Assembly (NCBI GenBank): GCA_014075255.1
Contig: CP046178.1
Coordinates: 2,312,894-2,376,893, forward strand
From: Gammaproteobacteria bacterium
GTDB taxonomy: Bacteria > Pseudomonadota > Gammaproteobacteria > UBA4575
Direction of reading: 5' to 3'
DNA: 64,000 nt
The translations under genes were made by a program, and so were the position numbers. Of this stretch, positions 38,170 through 47,111 are shown in pieces. The notes under the pieces are model-generated. The model was not told the DNA's origin. It searched no databases and worked only from the letters and a program-made list of their open reading frames with translations. Numbering within the stretch: the stretch's first letter is position 1; each line of letters starts with the position of its first letter.

Positions 38170-38378
38170 ATTTTTTTTTGATTTCTCATTCAATAAATCT
38201 AACGTTTTATTGAACCAATCCCTTAGTATTCTGCCTATTTTTATATTAATTGATTCTCGACATAAGTAATTTATAGTCGAATTATCAGATACTTTAAAAT
38301 ACAATTACTTCATTGCTTGTGTATTGCTAGGCTTGCGAGCATACAAATAATAATTATTTCTAGAGTTGGAGTTGGGTT

Positions 38379-38723
38379 ATGGCTATATGGTCATCACGGT
38401 CGAATAAAAAAAATTTGCCGCCTAAGGTTGTGGTTAAAGCTGCGATCAGTCCTTCCCACTGTGTGGAAGTGAATATGCCGTATGACGCATGTGAAAAAGT
38501 GTTAGAACTTCATGGCAAGCGTTTCCTATCTGCCGAAGCACCTGAATTGCCACAACCGGGCTGTGACCAATACTGTAAATGTAAATTTAAACATTACAAC
38601 GACAGGCGTCAGGATGAAAGGCGCGATGCATTTAGTTCAAGCGGGATTCACTTCAGTGGCGAAAAAAACCGTCGTTTAGATGGAGATCGCCGTCGTAATT
38701 CTGCAGTTAGAGTAGGTTTTTAG
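38379..38723 (+). CDS. 114-aa basic protein with Cys cluster
   Basis: A cytoplasmic protein: middle part with CVEVNMPYDACEKVLELHGKRFLSAEAPELP, then CDQYCKCKF (about 62-70) that may bind zinc, then an Arg-rich end with DRRQDERRD and DRRRN. The Cys-cluster plus Arg repeats suggest a nucleic-acid or protein-binding adaptor. Family not recognised. Confidence 0.55.
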   Translation: MAIWSSRSNKKNLPPKVVVKAAISPSHCVEVNMPYDACEKVLELHGKRFLSAEAPELPQPGCDQYCKCKFKHYNDRRQDERRDAFSSSGIHFSGEKNRRLDGDRRRNSAVRVGF

Positions 38724-38727
38724 TAAC

Positions 38728-39489
38728 TTAAGAATCTTCTATTACTGCATCTGGTAGAATTTCTACTGTTTGATCAACACTCTGCTGTTTTATATTAATA
38801 GCTTGATGGTCGTCCGTAAGGTCTTCTTCAACTTCAATTTTATCAATATCGAAATCAATCGGTCTTAGATTTAAGTCATTTGAGATATCTGCAAAAGCGG
38901 ATTCAAATGCAAGCACCATAGCTTTATATATAGCTTGTCCGTATATGTCTTGTGTTTCGCGTTTATTGCGAAGTATTTTGCCTTCTTGGCCTTTACCTTC
39001 AGCAGTAAATACACTTTCATAAATTCTGTTTTTGTTGGAGTCTGTTAGGAAAACTTCAATTTTAGTTTTTGCAATAGGCTGCATGCGTCCTTTTACCACA
39101 CGAATAGAATGATCTAGTTTATAAATGCGAGCGTGCACATTTAGTAATGGTAGGTCTGGGTGTTTGCCATCATCTTGAAACCATCGAAAGATACTTGCAT
39201 GACCTGCAAGATTTAACATTTGGTCTTCTGGGATAATAATTTTTGTCAGATTGCGATCGTCAGCATTTTCTGCTTCTACCTTGCCGGATTTGTCTCGAAC
39301 TTCAGGGTAAAAATATACATTCGCGAGGTACGGTTTAACCTCAGGTAGATCTTGCATGGCGGCAACGAGTTGATCGGCATCCGCATCGGCCTCATATTGT
39401 GTTGCGCAAGCCGTTAGCGCAAGCGTAATGGCTAGAGCTAAGTATGGGAAAGATATTTTAATTTGATTGAAATTACTGTTGTATTGCAT
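38728..39489 (-). CDS. Outer-membrane lipoprotein of unknown function
   Basis: A 253-aa protein with a lipobox LALTACATQ (Cys near 28) after a hydrophobic helix. The mature part is a mixed alpha/beta chain with YRK-type basic and acidic stretches (VHARIYKLDHSIRVVKGRMQPIAKTKIEVFLTD). It lies convergent with the 38379 gene and downstream of the dsr operon with a 190-bp gap, so it may have its own promoter. Confidence 0.65.
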   Translation of the reverse strand: MQYNSNFNQIKISFPYLALAITLALTACATQYEADADADQLVAAMQDLPEVKPYLANVYFYPEVRDKSGKVEAENADDRNLTKIIIPEDQMLNLAGHASIFRWFQDDGKHPDLPLLNVHARIYKLDHSIRVVKGRMQPIAKTKIEVFLTDSNKNRIYESVFTAEGKGQEGKILRNKRETQDIYGQAIYKAMVLAFESAFADISNDLNLRPIDFDIDKIEVEEDLTDDHQAINIKQQSVDQTVEILPDAVIEDS

Positions 39490-39682
39490 AAGTCGTCCCG
39501 CCTACGAAAAACTCCCTCATATACAAGAGTGTAACGACTTCATAGGACAACTCTAATACACGAATAGACCGTTAGTAAGGCAGAAATGCCAATTATCAGG
39601 ATCTGGCCTATTAGTAGGTCCAGTAAAGACAAGAGGGCTAGTTCAAAAAAATAAACTAGAGAAGGTGGGGTTTTAAGTGCGC

Positions 39683-40207
39683 TTATTTATCTTCTTCGAC
39701 GATTGATTTTAATTGGTTTAAACCGTCTTGAAACATCTTTCCAATCGAATATTTCATAAACAGGGCAAAGTAACCACCAATGATAGGCATGCTCATATCT
39801 CCCTCTAACGACCAGCGCACACGGGTGCGTGTTTGTGAGGAAGTGTCGTATTGAATAGCGCTTTTACTTTTGTACTTTCCGCCTTGAAAAAATAAATCGT
39901 ATTCAATACCTTTTTCAGGCGACCAGGAAGTAAAAGTTAAAGAACCCCCGCCATGTTTATCTGTCCAACTTTGGCTAGCGCCGATCCCTGTAGCTCTTTC
40001 GCCTATGGTGATTTCAATTTCCGGGTCTTCACTTTTCCAAGCTGTCCATGTTTGCCACTTATTTAGATCACCGACATACTCATGTAGGTGTGCAGAGGTA
40101 GATGAAATAGTTGTAGTTTTACTTACCGCGAAATTGGTAGGTAAAAAGTAACCAATAATTCCTAAGACCAGTAATAGCAGAAAAATGAATGAAAGAAGTT
40201 TTTTCAT
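39683..40207 (-). CDS. SRPBCC/polyketide-cyclase-like membrane-anchored protein
   Basis: A 174-aa protein with an N-terminal helix (3-22) and a START/SRPBCC-type ligand-binding domain: VGDLNKWQTWTAWKSEDPEIEITIGERATGIGASQSWTDK. It follows the four-helix protein by 18 bp at the end of the dsr operon. SRPBCC proteins bind lipids or hydrophobic ligands. Ligand unknown. Confidence 0.7.
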   Translation of the reverse strand: MKKLLSFIFLLLLVLGIIGYFLPTNFAVSKTTTISSTSAHLHEYVGDLNKWQTWTAWKSEDPEIEITIGERATGIGASQSWTDKHGGGSLTFTSWSPEKGIEYDLFFQGGKYKSKSAIQYDTSSQTRTRVRWSLEGDMSMPIIGGYFALFMKYSIGKMFQDGLNQLKSIVEEDK

Positions 40208-40225
40208 AACTAGCTCATATAGGGC

Positions 40226-40642
40226 TTATGCGTGAGTACTTTTTGACTTATATATAAACGCAACAATCATTCCGGCTAATATTAATTCAATAATTACTCC
40301 CACGATCCAACTGATTACCATATTCATAGGATAGGGCGCCACGGCATACATTATTAGATTAGTGCCGATAAATATTATTGCAACTAACAAGCCATAGATA
40401 GCGCCTTCAGCAATGCCACCACGCTTGAAAGCTTTGGTAAATAAGGCTACAAAGCCTACCGACATAATAATTTGGCCTAAGATCATCCACACCATATAGT
40501 CGTTCATGACTTCGTGAGGCCGCCATAAACTAGCGGTTTGCTCGTATGTACTGGCCATAAACATACCATGAAATAAAAAATCAAATGCCATAATAAAAAT
40601 AGTTACAGCGATGCTTGCGAGGATAAATTTTTTAGCATTCAT
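40226..40642 (-). CDS. Four-helix membrane protein at the end of the dsr operon
   Basis: A 138-aa membrane protein, helices about 5-25, 45-66, 78-98 and 108-130. It follows dsrR by 21 bp and precedes the SRPBCC gene, so it is likely cotranscribed. No conserved catalytic residues seen; family not recognised. Confidence 0.6.
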   Translation of the reverse strand: MNAKKFILASIAVTIFIMAFDFLFHGMFMASTYEQTASLWRPHEVMNDYMVWMILGQIIMSVGFVALFTKAFKRGGIAEGAIYGLLVAIIFIGTNLIMYAVAPYPMNMVISWIVGVIIELILAGMIVAFIYKSKSTHA

Positions 40643-40663
40643 AATTGTCCCTCACTATTTAAA

Positions 40664-40990
40664 TTAGCTTTCAGTCGGTGGAGTGTAATTAGGGTCGTTA
40701 GGATTTAAAAACACGAAATGAAATTGTTTGGGTTCGAGCTCGATATAATCAAGCGTGGTGCCATTTAATAATTCAAAACTAGAGTCTGCCACCACAATTT
40801 CAACGCCATTTGATTTAAACGAGTGATCTTTTTCACTATTGGAGCCTATGTCATCAAACCCTAGACCATAATGTAATGAGTCATCACTATTACGGGTTGC
40901 AGCAATTCGCAGTGAGGTGTTTTCTAATTTTGATTCGACAGCAGCTTTTTTAATTTGGTTGGCTGCAGTTTCAGTAACTTCAATGCTCAT
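40664..40990 (-). CDS. dsrR: DsrR, A-type scaffold protein without cysteines
   Basis: A 108-aa protein with the IscA/ErpA fold (MSIEVTETAANQIKKAAVE ... HYGLGFDD ... IVVADSSFELLNGTTLDYIE). The three Cys that bind iron-sulfur clusters in IscA are absent (the C-terminus reads NPNDPNYTPPTES), as in Allochromatium DsrR, where the protein affects dsr expression after transcription. 64 bp after dsrN. Confidence 0.85.
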   Translation of the reverse strand: MSIEVTETAANQIKKAAVESKLENTSLRIAATRNSDDSLHYGLGFDDIGSNSEKDHSFKSNGVEIVVADSSFELLNGTTLDYIELEPKQFHFVFLNPNDPNYTPPTES

Positions 40991-41054
40991 AGAATCGTTG
41001 GATTATTATCATTGATGGAGTTCTAATTGTAGTACATCCCCTAGCGATGTACAT

Positions 41055-42413
41055 CTAGGCTTTGGATTTAACAAATTCTAAAAAGCTTAAAATCCATTGA
41101 TTTTGTTGTGTATTTCGCTGGTGAGCGTAACAAGCCAATAGGTTTTTATACACGATGCCATCGTGTTCACCATTCACACCAAAGCCGCGATTTACCTGGT
41201 ATGCGTAGTCAGTCTCTATGGGAGTGTTAACTAGTTTTGAATAGTGAAATTCATGACCGGGGATCTCATTACCATGGTTTGTATCCCACGGATGAATATT
41301 TTTATTTTTTAGTAATGTGTAGCCGCGTCCAATGGGCTTTTCATGCATTTCGCAATCTGCATTAATGATGCCTACCATATCAGATTGTTGTTTTTGGTAC
41401 TTAATAGACTTGCTTAAATACATTAAACCGCCGCATTCAGCATAAGTCGGCATGCCATTTTCAATTGCATTGAGAATGGCTTGTTTCATGCCGCTGTTAG
41501 CCGCAAGTTCTTGCATGCGTTTTTCAGGAAAACCGCCACCAATGAATAATGCATCTGTATCGGGTAATGTTTGATCGTGTAAAGTATCGAAAGGGATGAG
41601 ACGTGCGCCATACTGGCGAAACCTATCTAAATCATCTGCATAATAAAATCCGAAAGCTTCATCCTTAGCATAAGCTATCGTAAGATTAAATTGCTGATCA
41701 AACTTTTGCGATTTTTCGACTTGAAAGATTTTAGCAGTATTAGCAATAGCGGTAATTTTTTCCAGATCGACTTGCTTAGCAATAATCTCTGCCATGCGCG
41801 AAATTTTAGAATCAGCATAGTTATCTTCGTTGCTTGGCATTAAACCTAAGTAACGTTCGACTAGCTCTAATTCAGCACTGCGCTGCACCATACCTAAAAT
41901 TGGAATATTGGTATAACGTTCGATGACTGCGGTTAATTTTGCTGCATGTCGTTCACCACCAACAAAATTTAAGATTACACCGGCAATATTGACGGCTGGA
42001 TCAAATTGTTGATAACCGATCAATAATGGAGCTACACCGCGTATCGTGCCACGAGTATCTAACACTAGGATGACGGGAGACTGGATGAGTTTCGCTAAGG
42101 CTGCATTACTGTTGCTACCATCGGCCGCAAGACCATCATGTAAGCCTTTGTTGCCTTCGATAACGCTGATGTCGACATCTTGACTATGTGTGCTTAACGT
42201 TGCTTTGATTTCGTCTTCGGATTGGGTCCAAAAGTCAAGGTTGTAACAATTGCGATCAGTCGCTTTTGCAAGCCACATTGGGTCTATGTAATCGGGACCT
42301 TTCTTAAATGATTGAACGTTAAGGCCTTGCTGATGTAAAGCTGCAGAGATACCAATACTTAAAACAGTTTTGCCTGAAGATTTATTTGCGGCAGATATAA
42401 GAAAGTGTGCCAC
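41055..42413 (-). CDS. dsrN: DsrN, cobyrinate a,c-diamide synthase-like amidase of siroheme
   Basis: A 452-aa CbiA/CobB-type enzyme: N-terminal P-loop SAANKSSGKTVLSIG, DYIDPMW, VIEGNKGLHDG, and a C-terminal glutamine amidotransferase with nucleophile Cys in AECGGLMYLSK. In the dsr operon DsrN amidates siroheme to siroheme amide, the DsrAB prosthetic group. Length and place in the operon match. Confidence 0.9.
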   Translation of the reverse strand: MAHFLISAANKSSGKTVLSIGISAALHQQGLNVQSFKKGPDYIDPMWLAKATDRNCYNLDFWTQSEDEIKATLSTHSQDVDISVIEGNKGLHDGLAADGSNSNAALAKLIQSPVILVLDTRGTIRGVAPLLIGYQQFDPAVNIAGVILNFVGGERHAAKLTAVIERYTNIPILGMVQRSAELELVERYLGLMPSNEDNYADSKISRMAEIIAKQVDLEKITAIANTAKIFQVEKSQKFDQQFNLTIAYAKDEAFGFYYADDLDRFRQYGARLIPFDTLHDQTLPDTDALFIGGGFPEKRMQELAANSGMKQAILNAIENGMPTYAECGGLMYLSKSIKYQKQQSDMVGIINADCEMHEKPIGRGYTLLKNKNIHPWDTNHGNEIPGHEFHYSKLVNTPIETDYAYQVNRGFGVNGEHDGIVYKNLLACYAHQRNTQQNQWILSFLEFVKSKA

Positions 42414-42447
42414 GATGATTATTTAAAGCACTCTAGTGTTATCCAAT

Positions 42448-43665
42448 TTAAGAGGATTTTGCCGCGTTTAATTCTAAAGCTTTGTCAGAAAGACTTTCAG
42501 GTAAGAAATCTAAAATTGCCACGCCTACTGTAACGACAAGTAGCGCGATACACGTGCCGCCAATACCAAGTAAGATTTCCCAAATGCTTGGAGCATATTC
42601 AGCCACTACGCCATCATAGAAGCTACTGCTAACTTCGTGGCCAGGGAACATTTCTAATGGATAAGCTTGGCCGCCGATAATAATTACATACAATTGTGCC
42701 AGGCCTCCGATGATTACTAGGAGAGAAGCGATAGTTAAACAATTACGACACTGGCTCATGGGTTTGATAAAGACTAATGCTAATGGAATTAAACAGCCTA
42801 AAATAATATGCACACCCCAAAACAAATATGTATAGATTCCACCATCTTTTAGAATGAATGCTTCGACACCGTGGTGTTCTGTCGCATATAGATTTGTGAG
42901 GTGGTAGGCGATCACGAAGTAAAATACTGCAGCAACAAATATTCCCAATAATTTTCTAAGTTTGTCGAGCATTGCATCACCAAGATTACGATGACTCCAC
43001 TTATAACTGGCTTGCAACACTAAAATAAAAACAGCCATGCCAAAGGCAAAAGACATAATAATAAACATCGGGGCCATAATGGCGGCATCATAAGCTTGGC
43101 GCGCTACGAGGAAGCCAAAAATTGATCCAGTACCGGTAGTGAGTATCAAACGCCAAATGAACGCAAACAGACCAGCAGTTTTGCTGAATTTGTTCATTTT
43201 ACGTTCCATCATCATCCATAGGTAGAAACCGGTAATAATGATGAAGCCGGTGTATAAGAAAATATTCCAGGCAAAGATGGACTTAAAATTATATTTTGTC
43301 ATCGCCACAATTAAACGATCGGGTCGACCTAAGTCCAGCACTAATATTGCTAAGCCGCCTATTAGCAAGGCGATTGCAAGCAGCGCAGACAGCCTAGCGA
43401 GTGGTTTGTAATCATATTTGCCAAATACAGACGATATCGATGCCACATTCAGTGCGCCAGAAGCTGCAACAATTAAAAAGATAGCAATTACATGAGGGAA
43501 CCCCCAAACAATTTGGTTGGTCATACCTGATATGTAATGACCATGTGAATCCATATGATGTGAGGATAAGTAACCGACTACAGCTGCCAGCCCTAATGCC
43601 ATTAATAAAACCCAGTATTGAACTGATTTTGCTTCTAGTGAACTGAATCGAGTAGTTTCAATCAT
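42448..43665 (-). CDS. dsrP: DsrP, NrfD-type membrane subunit
   Basis: A 405-aa integral membrane protein with about ten helices and the NrfD/PsrC pattern. It forms the DsrMKJOP complex with DsrO and others and exchanges electrons with the quinone pool. 34 bp after dsrO in the gene order dsrO-dsrP-dsrN. The first helix region reads YWVLLMALGLAAVVGYL. Confidence 0.9.
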   Translation of the reverse strand: MIETTRFSSLEAKSVQYWVLLMALGLAAVVGYLSSHHMDSHGHYISGMTNQIVWGFPHVIAIFLIVAASGALNVASISSVFGKYDYKPLARLSALLAIALLIGGLAILVLDLGRPDRLIVAMTKYNFKSIFAWNIFLYTGFIIITGFYLWMMMERKMNKFSKTAGLFAFIWRLILTTGTGSIFGFLVARQAYDAAIMAPMFIIMSFAFGMAVFILVLQASYKWSHRNLGDAMLDKLRKLLGIFVAAVFYFVIAYHLTNLYATEHHGVEAFILKDGGIYTYLFWGVHIILGCLIPLALVFIKPMSQCRNCLTIASLLVIIGGLAQLYVIIIGGQAYPLEMFPGHEVSSSFYDGVVAEYAPSIWEILLGIGGTCIALLVVTVGVAILDFLPESLSDKALELNAAKSS

Positions 43666-43707
43666 TTTTCTTATTCTTAACTAAAATAAACTTACTTATA
43701 AACCTTC

Positions 43708-44538
43708 TTATAGGCCTTGGTAACGCACACCAGTATTTAAATCTAAGTCCGCACGTATCTGAACACCACCGTGTTTTTCCAATTGCTTTGAAATTTCACT
43801 ATTAGGATCGTTCAAGTCACCAAATAAAAGTGCTTGATGGCCGTCTTTAGCGCAAGCTTCTGCACAAGCGGTATTGTTGTCGCCACGATCTACTTTATGT
43901 ACACAAAGTGTGCAGCTTTCTACAGTACCTTTGCCACGTGGGGCATGCGGTAATTGATCTTCTAGCGGTTCATGAATAAAAGAGCGGGCTTTATAAGGGC
44001 AGGCCATCATGCAATAACGACAACCAATACAGGTGTGTGCATCGACCAGAACGATCCCATCTTCGCGTTTAAAAGAAGAGCCAGTTGGGCAAACGTCTAC
44101 ACAAGGAGGGTGCTCGCAATGCTGGCACATCATAGGTAATGAGGTGACGTGACCAGTTTGCTTATCTTTTACATTTAATTTGCGAATCCATTGCGCATCA
44201 GTTTTAGGTCGTCCTAAATCCCAAAGACCATGTTCTTCGTTACATGCGGTAACACAAGCGTCACAATCTTCTTGGCATACATTAGTATTAACTAGCATGC
44301 CCCATCTTTGCTGGCTGCTAACTGCTTGATCAACAGGTTTTGCAGATGCGGTTTGATGCAGCATTACACCTGGAGCAATGGTTAAACCGCCTACTACAGC
44401 TGCACTTTTTATAAACTCCCGCTTGTGCATGTCTATATTAGGGTCAACTTCATAGACAATTTCTTTTCTGTCTATGGACTCGTCAACGGCACTAAGTACG
44501 TTGTCTATATTGGTATCAATGTCTAATTTATAGCGCAT
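43708..44538 (-). CDS. dsrO: DsrO, periplasmic four-cluster ferredoxin
   Basis: A 276-aa iron-sulfur protein with four cysteine clusters (CQEDCDACVTAC, CQHCEHPPCVDVC, CIGCRYCMMAC, CTLCVHKVDRGDNNTAC). DsrO is exported by Tat. Here the motif reads HKREFIK (Lys39-Arg40) in place of twin arginine, 38 residues into the chain, followed by a hydrophobic part and ASA cleavage near 66. It passes electrons between DsrJ and DsrP. 10 bp after dsrJ. Confidence 0.9.
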   Translation of the reverse strand: MRYKLDIDTNIDNVLSAVDESIDRKEIVYEVDPNIDMHKREFIKSAAVVGGLTIAPGVMLHQTASAKPVDQAVSSQQRWGMLVNTNVCQEDCDACVTACNEEHGLWDLGRPKTDAQWIRKLNVKDKQTGHVTSLPMMCQHCEHPPCVDVCPTGSSFKREDGIVLVDAHTCIGCRYCMMACPYKARSFIHEPLEDQLPHAPRGKGTVESCTLCVHKVDRGDNNTACAEACAKDGHQALLFGDLNDPNSEISKQLEKHGGVQIRADLDLNTGVRYQGL

Positions 44539-44548
44539 GTGTATTATC

Positions 44549-45043
44549 TTATTTGTGCTCTACATTACCAAGGTGTAGGTAATTATTTATTTTATTTTCC
44601 TCAGAGTGCTCTACAGCCTGATTCGGATTCATGGCTTTGCGAATTGCATTTTCTGGACGATCTGCATGACATTGAAAGCAATCAATGTTTACCGCTGCAT
44701 ACTGGTGGCAGCTGGCACAAAAATGTGTATCTTCTGAATAACGTGCGTATTCACCTTGTGCATTAGCCGTGATATGGCAATCGATGCACTCGTTTAAGCT
44801 ATGTTTCTTGGTGCGTATTCCCTCAATTACAGTCTTGTCTCGATGATCGAGCACATACTCAAAGTGTTGTTTGCGCATGATCTCAACAGGTTCTACGCAA
44901 AGCGTTTCTTCGTTGTATTTTTGCTTAGGAGGCGGAATGTCAGCAGGACTATCTGCAAATACAATACTGATTCCAACAATGCAGCAGACCAGTGTTATAA
45001 CCAACAAGATATAAATAAAATACTTTTTGAAAAACATGCGCAT
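44549..45043 (-). CDS. dsrJ: DsrJ, triheme cytochrome c
   Basis: A 164-aa periplasmic cytochrome anchored by an N-terminal helix (8-29). Three haem motifs are seen: CIDCH (86-90), CASCH (109-113) and CFQCH (122-126). Cys49 in ETLCVEPVE matches the distal Cys ligand of one haem, a hallmark of DsrJ. Part of the DsrMKJOP complex. Confidence 0.95.
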   Translation of the reverse strand: MRMFFKKYFIYILLVITLVCCIVGISIVFADSPADIPPPKQKYNEETLCVEPVEIMRKQHFEYVLDHRDKTVIEGIRTKKHSLNECIDCHITANAQGEYARYSEDTHFCASCHQYAAVNIDCFQCHADRPENAIRKAMNPNQAVEHSEENKINNYLHLGNVEHK

Positions 45044-45107
45044 ATTCTTTTTATATTTTTAGGCTTCGCTTTATTGACGGTATTAAAACGGAACCATATA
45101 GCTCTTA

Positions 45108-47060
45108 TTAATGACCGAGGGCCATATCTATATACCCCGTCGGGCAAACATCTGCACAGATGTGACAACCAATACACTTGTTGTAATCAGTGTCTACATA
45201 ACGTCCTGTGGTTGATTCATCTTTCTTAACACGAAACACCGCATCTTGAGGGCAGTACACTACACAGTTGTCACACTCAAAACACATGCCGCAACTCATG
45301 CAACGTTCAGCTTCTTCTACTGCTTGTTCGTCACTAAAGTTTTTCATGCGTTCTTCGAAGTGACCAAGCACTTCTTCAGCGTCAGGGCCATGCTCTTCGC
45401 GTAACAAACGAGGAGTGAATGGGAAGTGAGCTAGGAAAAGTTCATCGTAAGGGATGATTTCTTGTGCCGCACGATCTTCAAAGTTATGCACGGCGTACTT
45501 AGCTTCATCGGTTCCCAAGTGTTCGCCTGCTGCGTATTCTGCCGGCTCAAGACCTGATTCTTGTAATTTTTCTAATAGATCAAAATGGTGCACGTCTACT
45601 TTAGGACGTTTTCTGATTTCAGTATTGTTGAAGTAGTAGTCAATACTTTCTGCTGCAATAGACGCTTGGCCAATGGCCGTTGTAAGTAGGTGAGGGCGAA
45701 TAATGTCACCTGCTACAAAGTGTCCTTCGCGTTCGGGTACTGCATAGAATTTATCTGCATCGATAAGACCGCGACCATTATTAAATTCTTCAAGGCCTTC
45801 TAAATCACCGCCTTGACCAATCGCAGAAACAATCAGATCACATTCGATATCGAATTCAGTGCCTTCAACAGGCGTTGGACGGTTATCTACCATTTCGCAT
45901 GTAGCCATGCGTAATGCAATAGCGCGACCATCAGCACCTAAAATAACTTTGACTGGCATTACACCATCTTTAATGGTTACACCTTCGCGTTGTGCATCAT
46001 GGACTTCATGCTCTGCTGCAGTCATTTCTGCTTTAGGGAATAATGAAGTAAGTGTTACTTCAGCGCCTTGGCGTGCTGCCGCATACGCTGCGTCATGTGC
46101 AACATAACCACCAATTACATGTTCTGGTGCTTCTTCTTTGTTTAGTTTTTCAATGCGACCAAGTCGACGAGCAACGGATACGACGTCAATAGATGTATCA
46201 CCACCACCTACACATACGACACGATCAGCAGTAACTTGCAAACGACCTGTGTTAAATGCTTCTAGGAACTTTACACCGGCAACACAGTTAGGTGCATCAC
46301 CACCGTCTACCGGTAAACCACGTCCTGACTGACAGCCAAGTGCCCATAAAATAGCATCAAATTCTTTTTCTACGTCTTCTACTGAAACATCTTTACCAAC
46401 ACGTGTCTGCATACGGGTTTCGATGTTACCCATATCAATAATGCGCTGAATTTCATGGTTCAAATGTTTGCGTGGCGTTCTGTAACCCGGGATGCCATAA
46501 CGGAACATACCACCAAGCTCTTCATGGTCATCAAAAATTACACTGGCATGACCCATGCGTCGTAATTGATACGCAGCAGCCAATCCCGCTGGGCCGCCGC
46601 CAATAATCGCTACGGTTTTGCCAGTAAGTTTTGCAGGGGCTTCAAATTTAAAATTCTGTTCAACCGCAGTGTCACCTATATATTGTTCTACGGCGTTAAT
46701 ACCAACAAAATCTTCTACATGATTACGGTTACAACCGTCCTGACATGGGGCGGGGCATACACGACCCATTATAGACGGGAAAGGGTTGGCATCGGTAGAG
46801 CGAAGGAATGCATACTCTTGCATGCTCATGTCTTCTTTTTGTGGCTTTTCTATACCGCGTACAATTTGCAACCAACCGCGAATGTCTTCGCCAGAAGGGC
46901 AACTACCTTGGCAAGGCGGTGTGCGGTGTACATAAGTTGGACATTTGTGAGAAGTATCTTCTTTAAAGATCTGGTCACCAAAGTTGCCCCAGGTGTAATC
47001 ACCTTCTTCATACTTTGTAAACGTAAGTTTATGGTCCATTTCTTCTTTAGAACTTGCCAT
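45108..47060 (-). CDS. dsrL: DsrL, NAD(P)H:acceptor iron-sulfur flavoprotein
   Basis: A 650-aa GltD-like flavoprotein: N-terminal Cys pairs (C40, C50, C54; C102, C106, C110), FAD motif GGGPAG (154-159), a NAD(P) site VVCVGGGDTS and a C-terminal ferredoxin domain with eight Cys (about 600-645). DsrL passes electrons from sulfur oxidation by DsrAB to NAD+ and is essential in oxidisers. It marks the operon as oxidative. CTAGGAG precedes the ATG. 51 bp after dsrK. Confidence 0.95.
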   Translation of the reverse strand: MASSKEEMDHKLTFTKYEEGDYTWGNFGDQIFKEDTSHKCPTYVHRTPPCQGSCPSGEDIRGWLQIVRGIEKPQKEDMSMQEYAFLRSTDANPFPSIMGRVCPAPCQDGCNRNHVEDFVGINAVEQYIGDTAVEQNFKFEAPAKLTGKTVAIIGGGPAGLAAAYQLRRMGHASVIFDDHEELGGMFRYGIPGYRTPRKHLNHEIQRIIDMGNIETRMQTRVGKDVSVEDVEKEFDAILWALGCQSGRGLPVDGGDAPNCVAGVKFLEAFNTGRLQVTADRVVCVGGGDTSIDVVSVARRLGRIEKLNKEEAPEHVIGGYVAHDAAYAAARQGAEVTLTSLFPKAEMTAAEHEVHDAQREGVTIKDGVMPVKVILGADGRAIALRMATCEMVDNRPTPVEGTEFDIECDLIVSAIGQGGDLEGLEEFNNGRGLIDADKFYAVPEREGHFVAGDIIRPHLLTTAIGQASIAAESIDYYFNNTEIRKRPKVDVHHFDLLEKLQESGLEPAEYAAGEHLGTDEAKYAVHNFEDRAAQEIIPYDELFLAHFPFTPRLLREEHGPDAEEVLGHFEERMKNFSDEQAVEEAERCMSCGMCFECDNCVVYCPQDAVFRVKKDESTTGRYVDTDYNKCIGCHICADVCPTGYIDMALGH

Positions 47061-47111
47061 GTGTAGCTCCTAGCTCTTATATATTTCTAATTAAAAAAAA
47101 TAAAATTGTGT

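Noticed and set aside
40664-40990. Active iron-sulfur scaffold IscA
   Set aside because: All three cluster Cys are missing, and the gene is placed in the dsrN-dsrR row; it is DsrR.
46566-47066. 166-aa plus-strand ORF inside dsrL
   Set aside because: It is antisense to the conserved N-terminal part of dsrL, lacks a ribosome site, and reads like reverse-complement translation.
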